Below the pieces are notes generated by a model. That model was given only the letters and a program-made list of their open reading frames with translations. It searched no databases and was not told the DNA's origin. From positions 62,001-126,000 of the forward strand of contig CANJRX010000005.1 of assembly GCA_947476895.1 (NCBI GenBank): a stretch of DNA of 64,000 bases, in the 5' to 3' direction. The position numbers were made by a program, and so were the translations under genes. This DNA comes from Fidelibacterota bacterium (lineage in GTDB: Bacteria > Pseudomonadota > Alphaproteobacteria > Rhodospirillales > Rhodospirillaceae). Shown here piece by piece: positions 38,401-46,066 of this stretch. Each line of letters starts with the position of its first letter. Position 1 is the stretch's first letter.

Positions 38401-38562
38401 ACCGGCAACGCGCACAGCGTTAGCGTTGAGCGCCGGCCTTGGGAGAATCACAAAATCGACGTCGCCGTTGATGGAGACCGGACGGCCCGTGGCCGCGCTT
38501 AGACGCGTAGCAAAGGAGTCGCGATATTTTGTCCAGTCGATCAGGCTCGGCGCCACCAACAA
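35473..38562 (-). CDS. AsmA-family outer-membrane biogenesis protein
   Basis: A protein of about 1030 residues with an N-terminal AsmA domain (LIDWTKYRDSFATRLSAATGRPV) and long repeat-rich beta-structure, as in the AsmA/YhjG group thought to bridge the periplasm in lipid transport. The earliest ordinary start codon is TTG at 38562, but this cuts the expected membrane helix. In-frame sequence up to the fadE-like stop codes a good helix (KLVKGLSIAAGVVVVTAG), so the real start is probably a rare CTG at 38637 or ATT at 38634, coupled to the upstream gene. GGAAGG precedes the CTG by six bases. Confidence 0.88.
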   Translation of the reverse strand: MLVAPSLIDWTKYRDSFATRLSAATGRPVSINGDVDFVILPRPALNANAVRVAGDIADDFVAVDRLSARLAFLPLLRGDFVFRELVLAKPEARVTRNDVGKIDFLDFDLFSAPGQPGTASAPGAAPFDINVERIVINDGVVTFQDTANGSTVSASGIDLALVARPANLSLTGDITLGNVPVNVDATLGRSGGTRALTISTKLPEADAAARFSGTVTPLAESWDVRGDLNISGASSAGLLAAFGVINANTPTPQAAQKPFTLTTRLRGTAQTVTADPLILDIGGTAGKGTIVWTADTSPKLDVKIETSAVDVQTWKFADATPSNSFNFVTTAKAQTPTANHALYAPFKNLAATFELRMPVLSYRDQTLRGGLVTASLAQGELTVTEASIEMPGATRAKAYGLARFEDDPTFEGALEVQSGDLRGALTWLGLDPAPGKILQGRLTNASFRAALQGTLAQLTLSDVTATVDTSAITGRMSWHSGSKPLWGLDLTLNSLNVDAYLPLFAKVNAPSSAAPAGQATYGVKPTMSALDGLAGFDADVNLQIDALTLGGVANGKAGIDFSLRDSALNLRSASFENVGGATAWFSGSIGGLGVTPHFDDVQFDLSAADLERVGRAFGFSVPELLRPLTPVSLTGVLKGSFAQADMAATFKAGGLTMQADGQALNIDQQPHVAMNVDVSQASFAAFMKAAGQSWPIGMADPGAVKVTARVTHDQTQTKIESLALRIGDNVVGGELTIARGTGAPEVTGALTGVALALDKIMPPAPPPLTPVVATPRGAKVQAKPPAHAWSEEAFDWRFLKGWRGNLQIAGPSFSARGIQVQQFSGRLLVGDAVGEITEWNGKVFNAPGQLYLRMAAEPVPVVQGEVAFIGGDLAGVAAAINGGTTTLKSQGKADFAGSFRAQGASPASMIASLSGSGSLKVSATETGTGVISGLLGAVVAASQAEGQKSPITLETRFSAADGRIKVEDATVASKSYGGAFTGTIDLPRWLVDMSGRLRLESAQVTKPAAVPITIKGALDLPNIMLLPAK

Positions 38563-38633
38563 ACCTGCGGTAACGACGACAACACCGGCGGCAATACTAA
38601 GGCCTTTGACCAGCTTGGGGGGGCGTGACGAAA

Positions 38634-40415
38634 TCAGAACGCGCCTTCCGCAAGTGCCATAAGGGGTTTGCTGCCTGAACGGACAACGGCGTCCAGACCG
38701 CTGATCTGCGGCAATACACGCTGCATGTAATATCGACCAACGGCGAGCTTGGTGGCGGTGAATTCGCTGTCATCTTTCTTGGCCGTGGCCGCTTCGATCA
38801 TCAGGACCCAGGTCCAAGCAAAAGCCGTGAGCCCGAACATACGCAAGTAATCATTAGCGGCGGCGGCGCGGGCATTGGGATCGTTTTTGGATTCATCGAC
38901 CATCCACTGCGTTACGGCCTTCAGGCGCTCAACGGCGTCTTTTAAGGGCGAGATAAACTCCGCCATGTCGTTGCGGCTGCCCACGCGGGCGAGCGTGCCG
39001 TCAACTTCCTTCAACCAGCCCTTGAACAAGCGCCCGCCCTCAATGCCGAGCTTGCGACCAACGAGATCCAGCGCCTGGATGGTGTTGGTGCCTTCATAGA
39101 TTTCGGTGATGCGCACATCGCGCACCAGCTGCTCCATGCCGTGCTCGCGGATGTAACCATGACCGCCGAACACCTGCAGGCAGGCGTTAGAGATTTCCGA
39201 GCCGTAGCCGGTGCCGCAAGCTTTGACGATCGGCGTCATGAGCCCTGCCATATCTTCGGCATGCTGGCGCACGGCAGCATCGGCATGTTTGTGCGAGATA
39301 TCGACCTGCAGGTGCGCCCATACCGCCAGCGCGCGTTCCGCTTCGATGATGGCGCGCGAAAACAGCAGACGGTTGCGAATGTCGGGATGAACGATGATGG
39401 GATCGGCGGGCTTATCGGGGCGCGCCACGCCGTCGGCTGCACGACCTTGCAAACGATCCTTGGCGTAAGCCACAGCGCTTTGATAGGCGGTCTCAGCGAC
39501 ACTGATACCCTGGCTGCCGACGAACAGGCGTTCCTTGTTCATCATCACGAACATGCCGGCGAGACCTTTGTGCGGTTGGCCCACGAGCCAGCCGGTGGCG
39601 CCGTCGAAGTTCATCACACAGGTGACCGAAGCCTTCATTCCCATCTTGTGTTCGATGGAGCCGCAAGCCGCTGCATTGCGCTTGCCCAGCGAACCATCGG
39701 CATTGGGTAAAAACTTCGGTACCAAGAACATGGAAATGCCACGGCTGCCTTCGGGCGCATCGGGCAAACGTGCGAGCACGAGGTGCACGTGGTTGTCGGT
39801 CATATCGTGTTCGCCGGCCGAGATGAAAATCTTGGTGCCGGTAATGCTGTAGCTGCCGTCACCGTTCGGGACAGCGTTCGTGCGCAGCAAACCCAAATCT
39901 GAACCAGCGTGAGATTCCGTCAGGCACATGGTGCCTTGCCATTCACCACCGATGAGTTTCGGCAGGTAATAGCTTTTCTGCTCGGGCGTGCCGAGCGCGG
40001 CCAACGCGAGAATGGTGCCTTGCGTCAGGCCCGGATAAAGGCCAATCGAAAGGTTGGCCGAGCCGACCATTTCGCTGACGAGGTAATCAACGGTCTCGGG
40101 CAAACCTTGCCCCCCGTATTCGGGGTCCGCGGTCAGGCCGCACCAGCCGCCCTCAGCATATTGCTTGTAAGCTTCCTTGAGACCCTTGGGCGTCGTGACT
40201 TTGCCGTCCTTGAAGATGCAACCTTCCTGGTCGGCGCTTTGATTGATGGGGAACAGCACGCCTTCGCAAAGCTTGGCGCATTCATCCAGCACCGCGTCCA
40301 TGAGGTCGGCGGTGGCGTCGGCAAAGCCGGGCAACGCCGTCAGTTTGTCGGCCGCACCGAACACGTCGTGCAGCACAAAACGCATTTCTTTAAGCGGAGC
40401 CGTATAGGTCGTCAT
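38634..40415 (-). CDS. acyl-CoA dehydrogenase (large, about 590 residues)
   Basis: A flavin-dependent acyl-CoA dehydrogenase of the roughly 590-residue class with a C-terminal extension, which includes beta-oxidation enzymes and the DmdC group. The FAD/substrate segment reads CLTESHAGSDLGLLRTNA, and VFGGHGYIREHGMEQLVRD is the typical C-terminal motif. Substrate chain length cannot be inferred. It probably heads an operon with the AsmA-family gene, whose start overlaps its stop region. A palindrome lies 26 bases upstream. Confidence 0.92.
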   Translation of the reverse strand: MTTYTAPLKEMRFVLHDVFGAADKLTALPGFADATADLMDAVLDECAKLCEGVLFPINQSADQEGCIFKDGKVTTPKGLKEAYKQYAEGGWCGLTADPEYGGQGLPETVDYLVSEMVGSANLSIGLYPGLTQGTILALAALGTPEQKSYYLPKLIGGEWQGTMCLTESHAGSDLGLLRTNAVPNGDGSYSITGTKIFISAGEHDMTDNHVHLVLARLPDAPEGSRGISMFLVPKFLPNADGSLGKRNAAACGSIEHKMGMKASVTCVMNFDGATGWLVGQPHKGLAGMFVMMNKERLFVGSQGISVAETAYQSAVAYAKDRLQGRAADGVARPDKPADPIIVHPDIRNRLLFSRAIIEAERALAVWAHLQVDISHKHADAAVRQHAEDMAGLMTPIVKACGTGYGSEISNACLQVFGGHGYIREHGMEQLVRDVRITEIYEGTNTIQALDLVGRKLGIEGGRLFKGWLKEVDGTLARVGSRNDMAEFISPLKDAVERLKAVTQWMVDESKNDPNARAAAANDYLRMFGLTAFAWTWVLMIEAATAKKDDSEFTATKLAVGRYYMQRVLPQISGLDAVVRSGSKPLMALAEGAF

Positions 40416-40440
40416 GGTACCCCCCCCGTGGCACTTCTCT

Positions 40441-40455
40441 GGCTTAGGTTAAGCC
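40441..40455. promoter_or_regulatory. palindrome upstream of acyl-CoA dehydrogenase
   Basis: GGCTTA and TAAGCC flank a 3-base centre, 26-40 bases upstream of the acyl-CoA dehydrogenase start and 143 bases upstream of the sigma-32 gene. It may be an operator for a fatty-acid regulator, but this is only a guess from position. Confidence 0.35.
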
Positions 40456-40509
40456 ATTGTCACAGGTCGTCAACTCGGCCCGGAACGGCAACAAAATCAA
40501 CGTCAATTG

Positions 40510-40539
40510 TTACCATCTGTCACAAATCCGCACTAAAAT
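40510..40539 (+). promoter_or_regulatory. possible promoter of rpoH
   Basis: TTACCA at 40510-40515 and TAAAAT at 40534-40539 are 18 bases apart and oriented toward rpoH. The leader would be about 50 bases. Confidence 0.35.
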
Positions 40540-40597
40540 AGTCCACTTTTATCCCGTAAGACTTTGAGCACGGTCATTCACACAACGCGGGATAGTC

Positions 40598-41443
40598 ATG
40601 GCTCTGCCCGACCCGAAATCCTATTTGATGCGCATCCGAGACTACGCGGTCTTAAGTGAGACTGAGGAGTTGGACTTGGTGCGCCGCTGGTTCAACGACG
40701 CCGACCGCGACGCGTTTGACGCCCTGATCGCCAGCCACCTGCGCATGGTGCCGAAGGTAGTGCAGCACTACGCCGGTTACGGCATGTCGGCCGAAGACCT
40801 GATCGGCGAAGGCAACTTGGGTCTGCTGCAAGCGGCCGAGCGTTTCAAACCGGAAAAGGGTTTCCGCTTTTCGACCTATGCCCGCTGGTGGGTGAAGGCT
40901 GCGGTGTTGAATCACATTTTGCAGAATTGGTCGTTGCTGAAAGTCGGCAGTGGCGCTGGCAAGTCGCGGTTGTTCTTCAACCTGCGCCGCGCGAAGCGAT
41001 CCATGCAACCCGACGGGCGTCATTTGACCGACGCGCAGATCGCCAAACTCGCGCACAATTTTCGCGTGACCAAAGACGATATCGTCGCCATGGATCAGCG
41101 CATGTCCGCGAATGATGTGTCGTTGCATCAGCCGGTGCCCGGCAGCGACGGTGTGACTGTGGGCGACTTGGTGGCCGATACCACACCCAATCCGGAAGAA
41201 ATCCTCGCGGCCCAAGATGAGCGCGAAAACCGCGCGGCTATTCTGCAAGCGGCCCTGGCGAAGCTTGATCGCCGCGAGAAAGAAATCGTGACCAAGCGCT
41301 ATCTCACCGAACGCCCCGCGACACTGGCGAAGCTGGCGACGCTCTATGGCCTCACGGCTGAGCGCGTACGCCAGATTGAAGTGAAGGCCATCGCCAAGCT
41401 GGGCCAATACATCAAACCGCGCAGCCCCGCCTTCGCGCGTTAA
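40598..41443 (+). CDS. rpoH: RNA polymerase sigma-32 factor
   Basis: A 281-residue sigma factor of the heat-shock (RpoH) group. Region 2 shows DLIGEGNLGLLQAAERFKPEKGFRFSTYARWW, and the C-terminal region 4 ends with LTAERVRQIEVKAIAKL. The RpoH box segment is present between regions 2 and 3. It would direct heat-shock genes such as hflKC, degP and clp in this kind of organism. Alphaproteobacteria often have more than one RpoH; whether this is the main one cannot be told. Confidence 0.93.
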   Translation: MALPDPKSYLMRIRDYAVLSETEELDLVRRWFNDADRDAFDALIASHLRMVPKVVQHYAGYGMSAEDLIGEGNLGLLQAAERFKPEKGFRFSTYARWWVKAAVLNHILQNWSLLKVGSGAGKSRLFFNLRRAKRSMQPDGRHLTDAQIAKLAHNFRVTKDDIVAMDQRMSANDVSLHQPVPGSDGVTVGDLVADTTPNPEEILAAQDERENRAAILQAALAKLDRREKEIVTKRYLTERPATLAKLATLYGLTAERVRQIEVKAIAKLGQYIKPRSPAFAR

Positions 41444-41463
41444 TTAAAAAACTTATCCCTTCC

Positions 41464-41493
41464 GCATCCAAGCGGGCGCGAAGCCGCATCTCT
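41464..41493 (+). promoter_or_regulatory. ECF-type promoter-like element, copy A
   Basis: GCATCCAA (41464-41471), a 13-base spacer and CGCATCTCT (41485-41493) match copy B at 41697-41726 with exactly the same spacing. Copy A ends 35 bases before the 49-residue membrane protein gene. The pattern is like the two boxes of an ECF sigma promoter. Confidence 0.6.
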
Positions 41494-41495
41494 AT

Positions 41496-41515
41496 GTGTG
41501 AGACCAACCTCACAC
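41496..41515 (+). promoter_or_regulatory. hairpin next to Shine-Dalgarno of small membrane protein
   Basis: GTGTGAG and CTCACAC form a perfect 7-bp stem with the loop ACCAAC. The stem ends directly at the AGGAG (41516-41520) of the next gene, so it could influence access of the ribosome. Confidence 0.5.
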
Positions 41516-41528
41516 AGGAGATAACGTC

Positions 41529-41678
41529 ATGAACGGCTTTGAATCGAACGTTTTTATAGTGATGCAATTACTCGTCGCTTGCGCCGTGGTGCTGTGCGGC
41601 GCCGAAGCGGTGTTAACCGACATTCAGGCTAAGCGCCTGATCCGTAAGCGCATTTCAGACCAAAATCCCCGCCGGTAA
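41529..41678 (+). CDS. 49-residue membrane protein of unknown function
   Basis: A short open frame (MNGFESNVFIVMQLLVACAV at the start) with one predicted membrane helix over about residues 8-28 and a basic C-terminal tail (AKRLIRKRISDQNPRR). AGGAG lies eight bases before the ATG, and a promoter-like element identical in layout to that of the next gene lies upstream. These points support real expression. No family is recognised. It opens the ECF sigma locus. Confidence 0.65.
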   Translation: MNGFESNVFIVMQLLVACAVVLCGAEAVLTDIQAKRLIRKRISDQNPRR

Positions 41679-41696
41679 AAAATATTTAGCGAACGT

Positions 41697-41726
41697 GCAT
41701 CCAAACGGGTGTGCGCACGCATCTCT
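41697..41726 (+). promoter_or_regulatory. ECF-type promoter-like element, copy B
   Basis: GCATCCAA (41697-41704) and CGCATCTCT (41718-41726) with a 13-base spacer, as in copy A. It ends 36 bases before the DUF6249-like gene. The likely user is the ECF sigma factor encoded downstream, which would make the locus self-regulated. Confidence 0.6.
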
Positions 41727-41762
41727 GCTACTAGGATCAATACGGGTTAGGGGAGACAAACC

Positions 41763-42152
41763 ATGATGAAAGATATCGCCGAGATATTTGGCGTAATTAT
41801 GCCGTTTCTGTTCGCAGCGGTCGTCGTCCTCGGCGTTCTGTACTTCCGCTACCTGCGACGCTTGGAAACCGAGAAGACGATCCGCTTGGCCATCGAACAA
41901 GGCCACCAATTAGATGCGCAGCTGATCGAAAAACTCATGGAGCCGCAGCAGAAGTCGCAGCAAGGCCCTGAGAAAATGCGCGCCGGCGGCACGATTGTTT
42001 TGTTCGTCGGGTTAGGTCTCGCCGCCTTGGGCGTAATCAAACACGGATTTAACGATATCGATCACAACGTGCTGGGTGCAGGCGCTCTTGTGGCATTGAT
42101 CGGCGCCGGCATCGTGACCGCTTCGTACATCGCAAAGAAACCTAATACCTGA
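41763..42152 (+). CDS. DUF6249-like membrane protein
   Basis: A 129-residue protein with a membrane helix near residues 8-28, a charged helical stretch (EKTIRLAIEQGHQLDAQLIEKL) and two more hydrophobic segments at about 75-92 and 103-122. This layout matches the DUF6249 membrane proteins often found beside ECF sigma factors; the family assignment is from memory of its motifs. It may be the signal sensor of the locus. The ECF gene follows 10 bases later. Confidence 0.75.
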   Translation: MMKDIAEIFGVIMPFLFAAVVVLGVLYFRYLRRLETEKTIRLAIEQGHQLDAQLIEKLMEPQQKSQQGPEKMRAGGTIVLFVGLGLAALGVIKHGFNDIDHNVLGAGALVALIGAGIVTASYIAKKPNT

Positions 42153-42162
42153 CAGATTTGAC

Positions 42163-42714
42163 GTGCCGCCCGGGGGAAGAACAAGCTTCGCGTCGCTGGC
42201 TGAGTCGGCAGTGGTGGTTCTGGCCATGGCCGGCAACGACGCCGCCTTCAGCGAACTGGTGACGCGCCGGCAAAGCACGATCCGCAACTTGCTGCACCGG
42301 CTGTCGGGCAACCGCGCTTTAGCAGACGACCTGGCGCAACAGACTTTTCTGCAAGCTTGGAAGAACATCAGCACGGTGCGGTCGGCAGAAGCTTTCGGCG
42401 GATGGTTGCGGCAGATCGCCGTCCACACTTGGCTGCAAGAGGCCCGCAAAGCCAAAATGGCGACCGTCCCGCTCGAAGAAGCGCAACTTTTACCCGCCGA
42501 GGGTGTTCGATCACCCGCTCAGAAAATTGATCTGGACCGGACCCTGGCGAAGTTAAAAGATACGGAGCGGCTGTGCATCGTTTTGTCCTATAATGAAGGC
42601 CTTAGTCATGGTGAAATCGCCGAAGTCACCGGCTGGCCTTTGGGAACAGTAAAGTCTCACGTCAGCCGCGGCGCGGAACACATGCGAGAACTTCTAGCCG
42701 GATATGGTGGATAA
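42163..42714 (+). CDS. ECF-type RNA polymerase sigma factor
   Basis: A 183-residue extracytoplasmic-function sigma factor. Region 2 spans about residues 25-90 (DDLAQQTFLQAWKNI) and region 4 about 120-175 (GLSHGEIAEVTGWPLGTVKSHVSRG). The start is uncertain: GTG at 42163 or ATG at 42226, the latter closer to the usual family start; neither has a strong Shine-Dalgarno. Together with its membrane neighbours it should respond to an envelope or stress signal. It probably recognises the two promoter-like elements upstream. Confidence 0.9.
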   Translation: MPPGGRTSFASLAESAVVVLAMAGNDAAFSELVTRRQSTIRNLLHRLSGNRALADDLAQQTFLQAWKNISTVRSAEAFGGWLRQIAVHTWLQEARKAKMATVPLEEAQLLPAEGVRSPAQKIDLDRTLAKLKDTERLCIVLSYNEGLSHGEIAEVTGWPLGTVKSHVSRGAEHMRELLAGYGG

Positions 42715-42716
42715 CA

Positions 42717-43034
42717 ATGAGCAATGACATTGACACCGACCTGCGGCGGCTCTTCGCCGAAAGCCGCGAAGAAATTCAAGATGTGGGTTTCACCGCACAG
42801 TCCGCAAAGCTGATTGCCCGCCAGCGCAACATTCAACGTCTTGGCGCGGCGGCGATGGTCGTGTTGATCGGCATCGTGGCTGCGGCGCTTGCGCCGGTCT
42901 TATCCGAAGCCACGCAGTTTATCGGCGCGAGTTCCCTCGCGCTTTCCGGTGTCGATGAATTCACAATGATGGCCATCGCCTGGGGCACCGCCGCCCTCGC
43001 CGGTTTCTATGCGCTGGTCTGGGCGCGGCCTTAA
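42717..43034 (+). CDS. putative anti-sigma / membrane protein
   Basis: A 105-residue protein with a polar N-terminus of about 40 residues and two membrane segments (about 42-62 and 82-102). Its position 2 bases after the ECF gene and its cytoplasmic head plus membrane anchor are what is expected of an anti-sigma factor, but no anti-sigma motif is recognised. The assignment is from context only. Confidence 0.7.
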   Translation: MSNDIDTDLRRLFAESREEIQDVGFTAQSAKLIARQRNIQRLGAAAMVVLIGIVAAALAPVLSEATQFIGASSLALSGVDEFTMMAIAWGTAALAGFYALVWARP

Positions 43035-43040
43035 AACTTT

Positions 43041-43793
43041 ATGGCGCTGACCATCAACGAGCTTCCGTCTGCTAACTTCGGTCCGCGCAAGACTGTCGGC
43101 GGCGAAACGCGCGTGCGCCATGTCGTCATGCACTATACGGGCATGACACCGTGCCAAAAAGCGTTGGACCGCCTGTGCGATCCCAAGGCCGAAGTCAGCG
43201 CCCATTACGTCGTGGATGAAGATGGCACCACGCACCGCATGGTGGCTGAGGACATGCGCGCTTGGCATGCGGGTGTTTCCTTCTGGCATGGCCTGCGCGA
43301 CATCAACAGTACCTCGGTCGGCATTGAAATCGTCAATCCCGGCCACGACTACGGCTACCGCGCGTTTCCGGAGGCGCAGATTGAAGCGGTGATAGAACTG
43401 ACAACTGGCATCATGCAGCGCCACACCATTGCGCCGTGCAATGTGCTGGGTCATTCCGATGTGGCGCCAGGCCGCAAGGTTGATCCTGGTGAATTGTTTC
43501 CTTGGCAAAAGTTAGCCACACACGGCATCGGGCTTTGGCCCGCGGAAACAGTTACCCTCGCCGGCCACGCCGATATGACGGGGGCGCTGCGCCGCTTGTC
43601 CGAGATTGGCTATGCTGTTCCGCTGACGCCCGAACTGGGCAGCGACATTCTCAAACCGGAATCGGCCGTGACCGATGTGATCGCTTCGTTCCAAGGCCAC
43701 TACCGCCAGAGCAAAGTCGACGGCGTACTCGACAATGAAACCGCCACACGCATCGCAGCGGTCGCGGTGTGCTTCGCGACGGCCCGTCGCTAA
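43041..43793 (+). CDS. N-acetylmuramoyl-L-alanine amidase (AmiD-like)
   Basis: A 250-residue zinc amidase of the Amidase_2/PGRP fold that cuts the bond between muramic acid and the peptide stem. Zinc ligands are His31 (VVMHYTG), His138 (VLGHSDVAPGRK) and Asp148. A C-terminal peptidoglycan-binding helix bundle covers about 180-245. No signal peptide is seen, so it may act on cytoplasmic recycled muropeptides. Its stop overlaps the convergent kinase gene by 4 bases. Confidence 0.9.
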   Translation: MALTINELPSANFGPRKTVGGETRVRHVVMHYTGMTPCQKALDRLCDPKAEVSAHYVVDEDGTTHRMVAEDMRAWHAGVSFWHGLRDINSTSVGIEIVNPGHDYGYRAFPEAQIEAVIELTTGIMQRHTIAPCNVLGHSDVAPGRKVDPGELFPWQKLATHGIGLWPAETVTLAGHADMTGALRRLSEIGYAVPLTPELGSDILKPESAVTDVIASFQGHYRQSKVDGVLDNETATRIAAVAVCFATARR

Positions 43794-46066
43794 CTGTCCA
43801 AAACCGCGCGCAGTTTCGGCGCCAACTGTTCCAGCGTGAATGGCTTACCAATCAAATGCGCGGTCACGCTAAGGCCTTCGTTCTGCACGGCGCCTTCGCG
43901 ATTGTAGCCACTGGTATAAAGAACTTTCAGGTTCGGGCGGCGGGCAAGCGCGATCTCTGCGAGCTTCCGGCCGTTGACGTCCGGCATGACGATATCGGTG
44001 AACAGCATAACAATATCCGGATGCGCCTCTAGCAATCGCAAAGCCGCTCCCGCACCTTCGGCTTTCAGAACCCTGTATCCCAGTTCCTCTAGCGCACTTG
44101 CAGTAATTTCGCGCACGGCCGGCTCATCGTCCACCACCAGCACCAGTTCATCGGGCTTTGCGCGCGCGAGTGTGTTTTCGCTCTCTTGGGGGTGCGCGGT
44201 CTCGAGAGCGTCACGGCGCGGCAGGTAAATTTCTACAATCGTGCCGCGTCCTACCTGCGATGCAATCTTGATGTGCCCGCCGGATTGTTTGACGAAGCCA
44301 TAGACCTGGCTTAGCCCCAGACCCGTACCCTTGCCCACAACCTTCGTCGTAAAAAAGGGATCAAACGCCTTTGCGAGCACATCAGGCGGCATGCCCAATC
44401 CGGTGTCAGCTATTGTCAGTTGGACATAATCGCCGGCCGTCAGCTCGGCATTATTTTGTATTTTTGGTGCATTGGCGTCAGCGTTTTCTGCCTCGATGAG
44501 GAGACTACCTCCGTCGGGCATGGCGTCGCGCGCATTGAGCGCGAGATTGAGAATCGCATTTTCAAGCTGATTGCGATCGGCATGCACGCGCCACAATCCG
44601 TCCTCGACCATGACCTGTAAACGAACATCGCGGCCCAAGGATCCGCGCAGCAGTTCCGACATACCTTGCACGAGCTTGCTTACATCCACCGCTTCGGGGC
44701 GCAAAGCCTGTTGTCGCGAGAAAGCAAGCAAGCGCTGGGTAAGCTTCGCCGCGCGGCGTGCACCTTCGGTGGCAGCATCGATATACTGCTGGACGCGTGG
44801 ATCTTCGGATTTCACACGCCGGCTCAATAAACCGAGCGAGCCAATCACGATACCCAACATATTGTTGAAGTCGTGGGCAATGCCGCCCGTAAGATGACCG
44901 ACGGCTTCCATCTTCTGAGCCTGGCGCAAGGCCTCTTCCGCCTTTGAGCGCTCGATGACTTCAGCCATCACGCGGTCTTCAAGATTGGCATTGAGCGCTT
45001 GCAACGCTTCTTCGGCACGCCTTTTTTCTTCTAGGTCGCGCTGCGCACCTTGGAAAAGCCGCGCGTTGTCGATGGCAGTCGCGGCCTGGCCGGCAATGCC
45101 CGCGAGCAACGATTCATGCTCTTGTTTGAACACGCCGGTCGTTGCATGGCCGAAGAACAATCCGCCCAGAACTTCACCAGAGCGCGACGTGACCGGCACA
45201 GCGAGATAACTGCGCACCGGCAGATGGCCCGGCGGCATACCCTTATACGGCTCGCTTTTGCCGTAACGCGGATCTTTCATAATGTCGTCGGAACGGATAA
45301 TGCCTTCGCCGTGGAATGTCGGCCTGAACACCGCCGTGGCGCGCGGCATGGGAAACTTCGAGAAGTTTTCGCGCGGCACGCCCGAAAGCGCGTAAAGCAT
45401 GTAGCTCTCGCCCTTCTGGTTCACCACGTTATAGAAAAATGCGCCGAATTGCGCCCCTGAGAGCGCCACACCGGCATCGGTCGCAGCCTGCACAAGCCGG
45501 TCCAGATCAAGCTCTGCTGCGAGCGTTGCGCCCGTGCGGTTGAGCACTTCCAGACTGCGCTTCTCTTGGCGCAGGTTCTCTTCGGTCTCGCGCAAATCTG
45601 TTAGATCGGTATTCACGCCGATCATGCCGAGGAAATCGCCCGCGGCGCTGGTGCGTGGTTCCGATGTGGTTTTGAAAATGCGGTAGACGCCGTCCGCGCG
45701 GCGATAGCGCGCTTCAACGGTAAAGCCGGTATGATTTTGCATGCCGGCTTCAAACTTTTCGAAAACTTGCGCCCGATCGTCGGGGTGAATCTGCTCGGAC
45801 CAATCGAAGGTCGCTATATCTTTGTCGCTTATGTTCCAGAACTTGCGCAAAGCGTCATTGATGTAAATGCATTTGCCTTGCTCGTCGCCCATCCAAAGCA
45901 TCACCGGCGCGCGTTCTGCGATAAGCCGGAAACGCTCTTCCCCGGCTTCGCGGAAAACCGAGGCGCGCGCGCGCTCGATCTCGGCCCACGTACGCTCGGC
46001 GATGTCGCGCACCAAAGCGACTTCGTCATCGGTCCATGCGCGCGGTGTTTTTTGGTGGATATGCAA
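43790..46066 (-). CDS. hybrid sensor histidine kinase, C-terminal part of a frameshifted gene
   Basis: This frame of 758 residues starts inside a GAF domain (AWTDDEVALVRDIAERTWAE), then a PAS domain (about 50-165), a second GAF (about 190-330), a HisKA domain with the phosphoacceptor in GIAHDFNNMLG, an HATPase with DTGLGMPP and GKGTGLGLSQ, and a receiver domain (about 640-755) with the acceptor Asp in LFTDIVMPD. Upstream of 46066 the same gene continues in another frame (45901-46965). A single missing base near 46111-46113 would restore one protein of about 1060 residues. Confidence 0.88.
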   Translation of the reverse strand: MHIHQKTPRAWTDDEVALVRDIAERTWAEIERARASVFREAGEERFRLIAERAPVMLWMGDEQGKCIYINDALRKFWNISDKDIATFDWSEQIHPDDRAQVFEKFEAGMQNHTGFTVEARYRRADGVYRIFKTTSEPRTSAAGDFLGMIGVNTDLTDLRETEENLRQEKRSLEVLNRTGATLAAELDLDRLVQAATDAGVALSGAQFGAFFYNVVNQKGESYMLYALSGVPRENFSKFPMPRATAVFRPTFHGEGIIRSDDIMKDPRYGKSEPYKGMPPGHLPVRSYLAVPVTSRSGEVLGGLFFGHATTGVFKQEHESLLAGIAGQAATAIDNARLFQGAQRDLEEKRRAEEALQALNANLEDRVMAEVIERSKAEEALRQAQKMEAVGHLTGGIAHDFNNMLGIVIGSLGLLSRRVKSEDPRVQQYIDAATEGARRAAKLTQRLLAFSRQQALRPEAVDVSKLVQGMSELLRGSLGRDVRLQVMVEDGLWRVHADRNQLENAILNLALNARDAMPDGGSLLIEAENADANAPKIQNNAELTAGDYVQLTIADTGLGMPPDVLAKAFDPFFTTKVVGKGTGLGLSQVYGFVKQSGGHIKIASQVGRGTIVEIYLPRRDALETAHPQESENTLARAKPDELVLVVDDEPAVREITASALEELGYRVLKAEGAGAALRLLEAHPDIVMLFTDIVMPDVNGRKLAEIALARRPNLKVLYTSGYNREGAVQNEGLSVTAHLIGKPFTLEQLAPKLRAVLDS

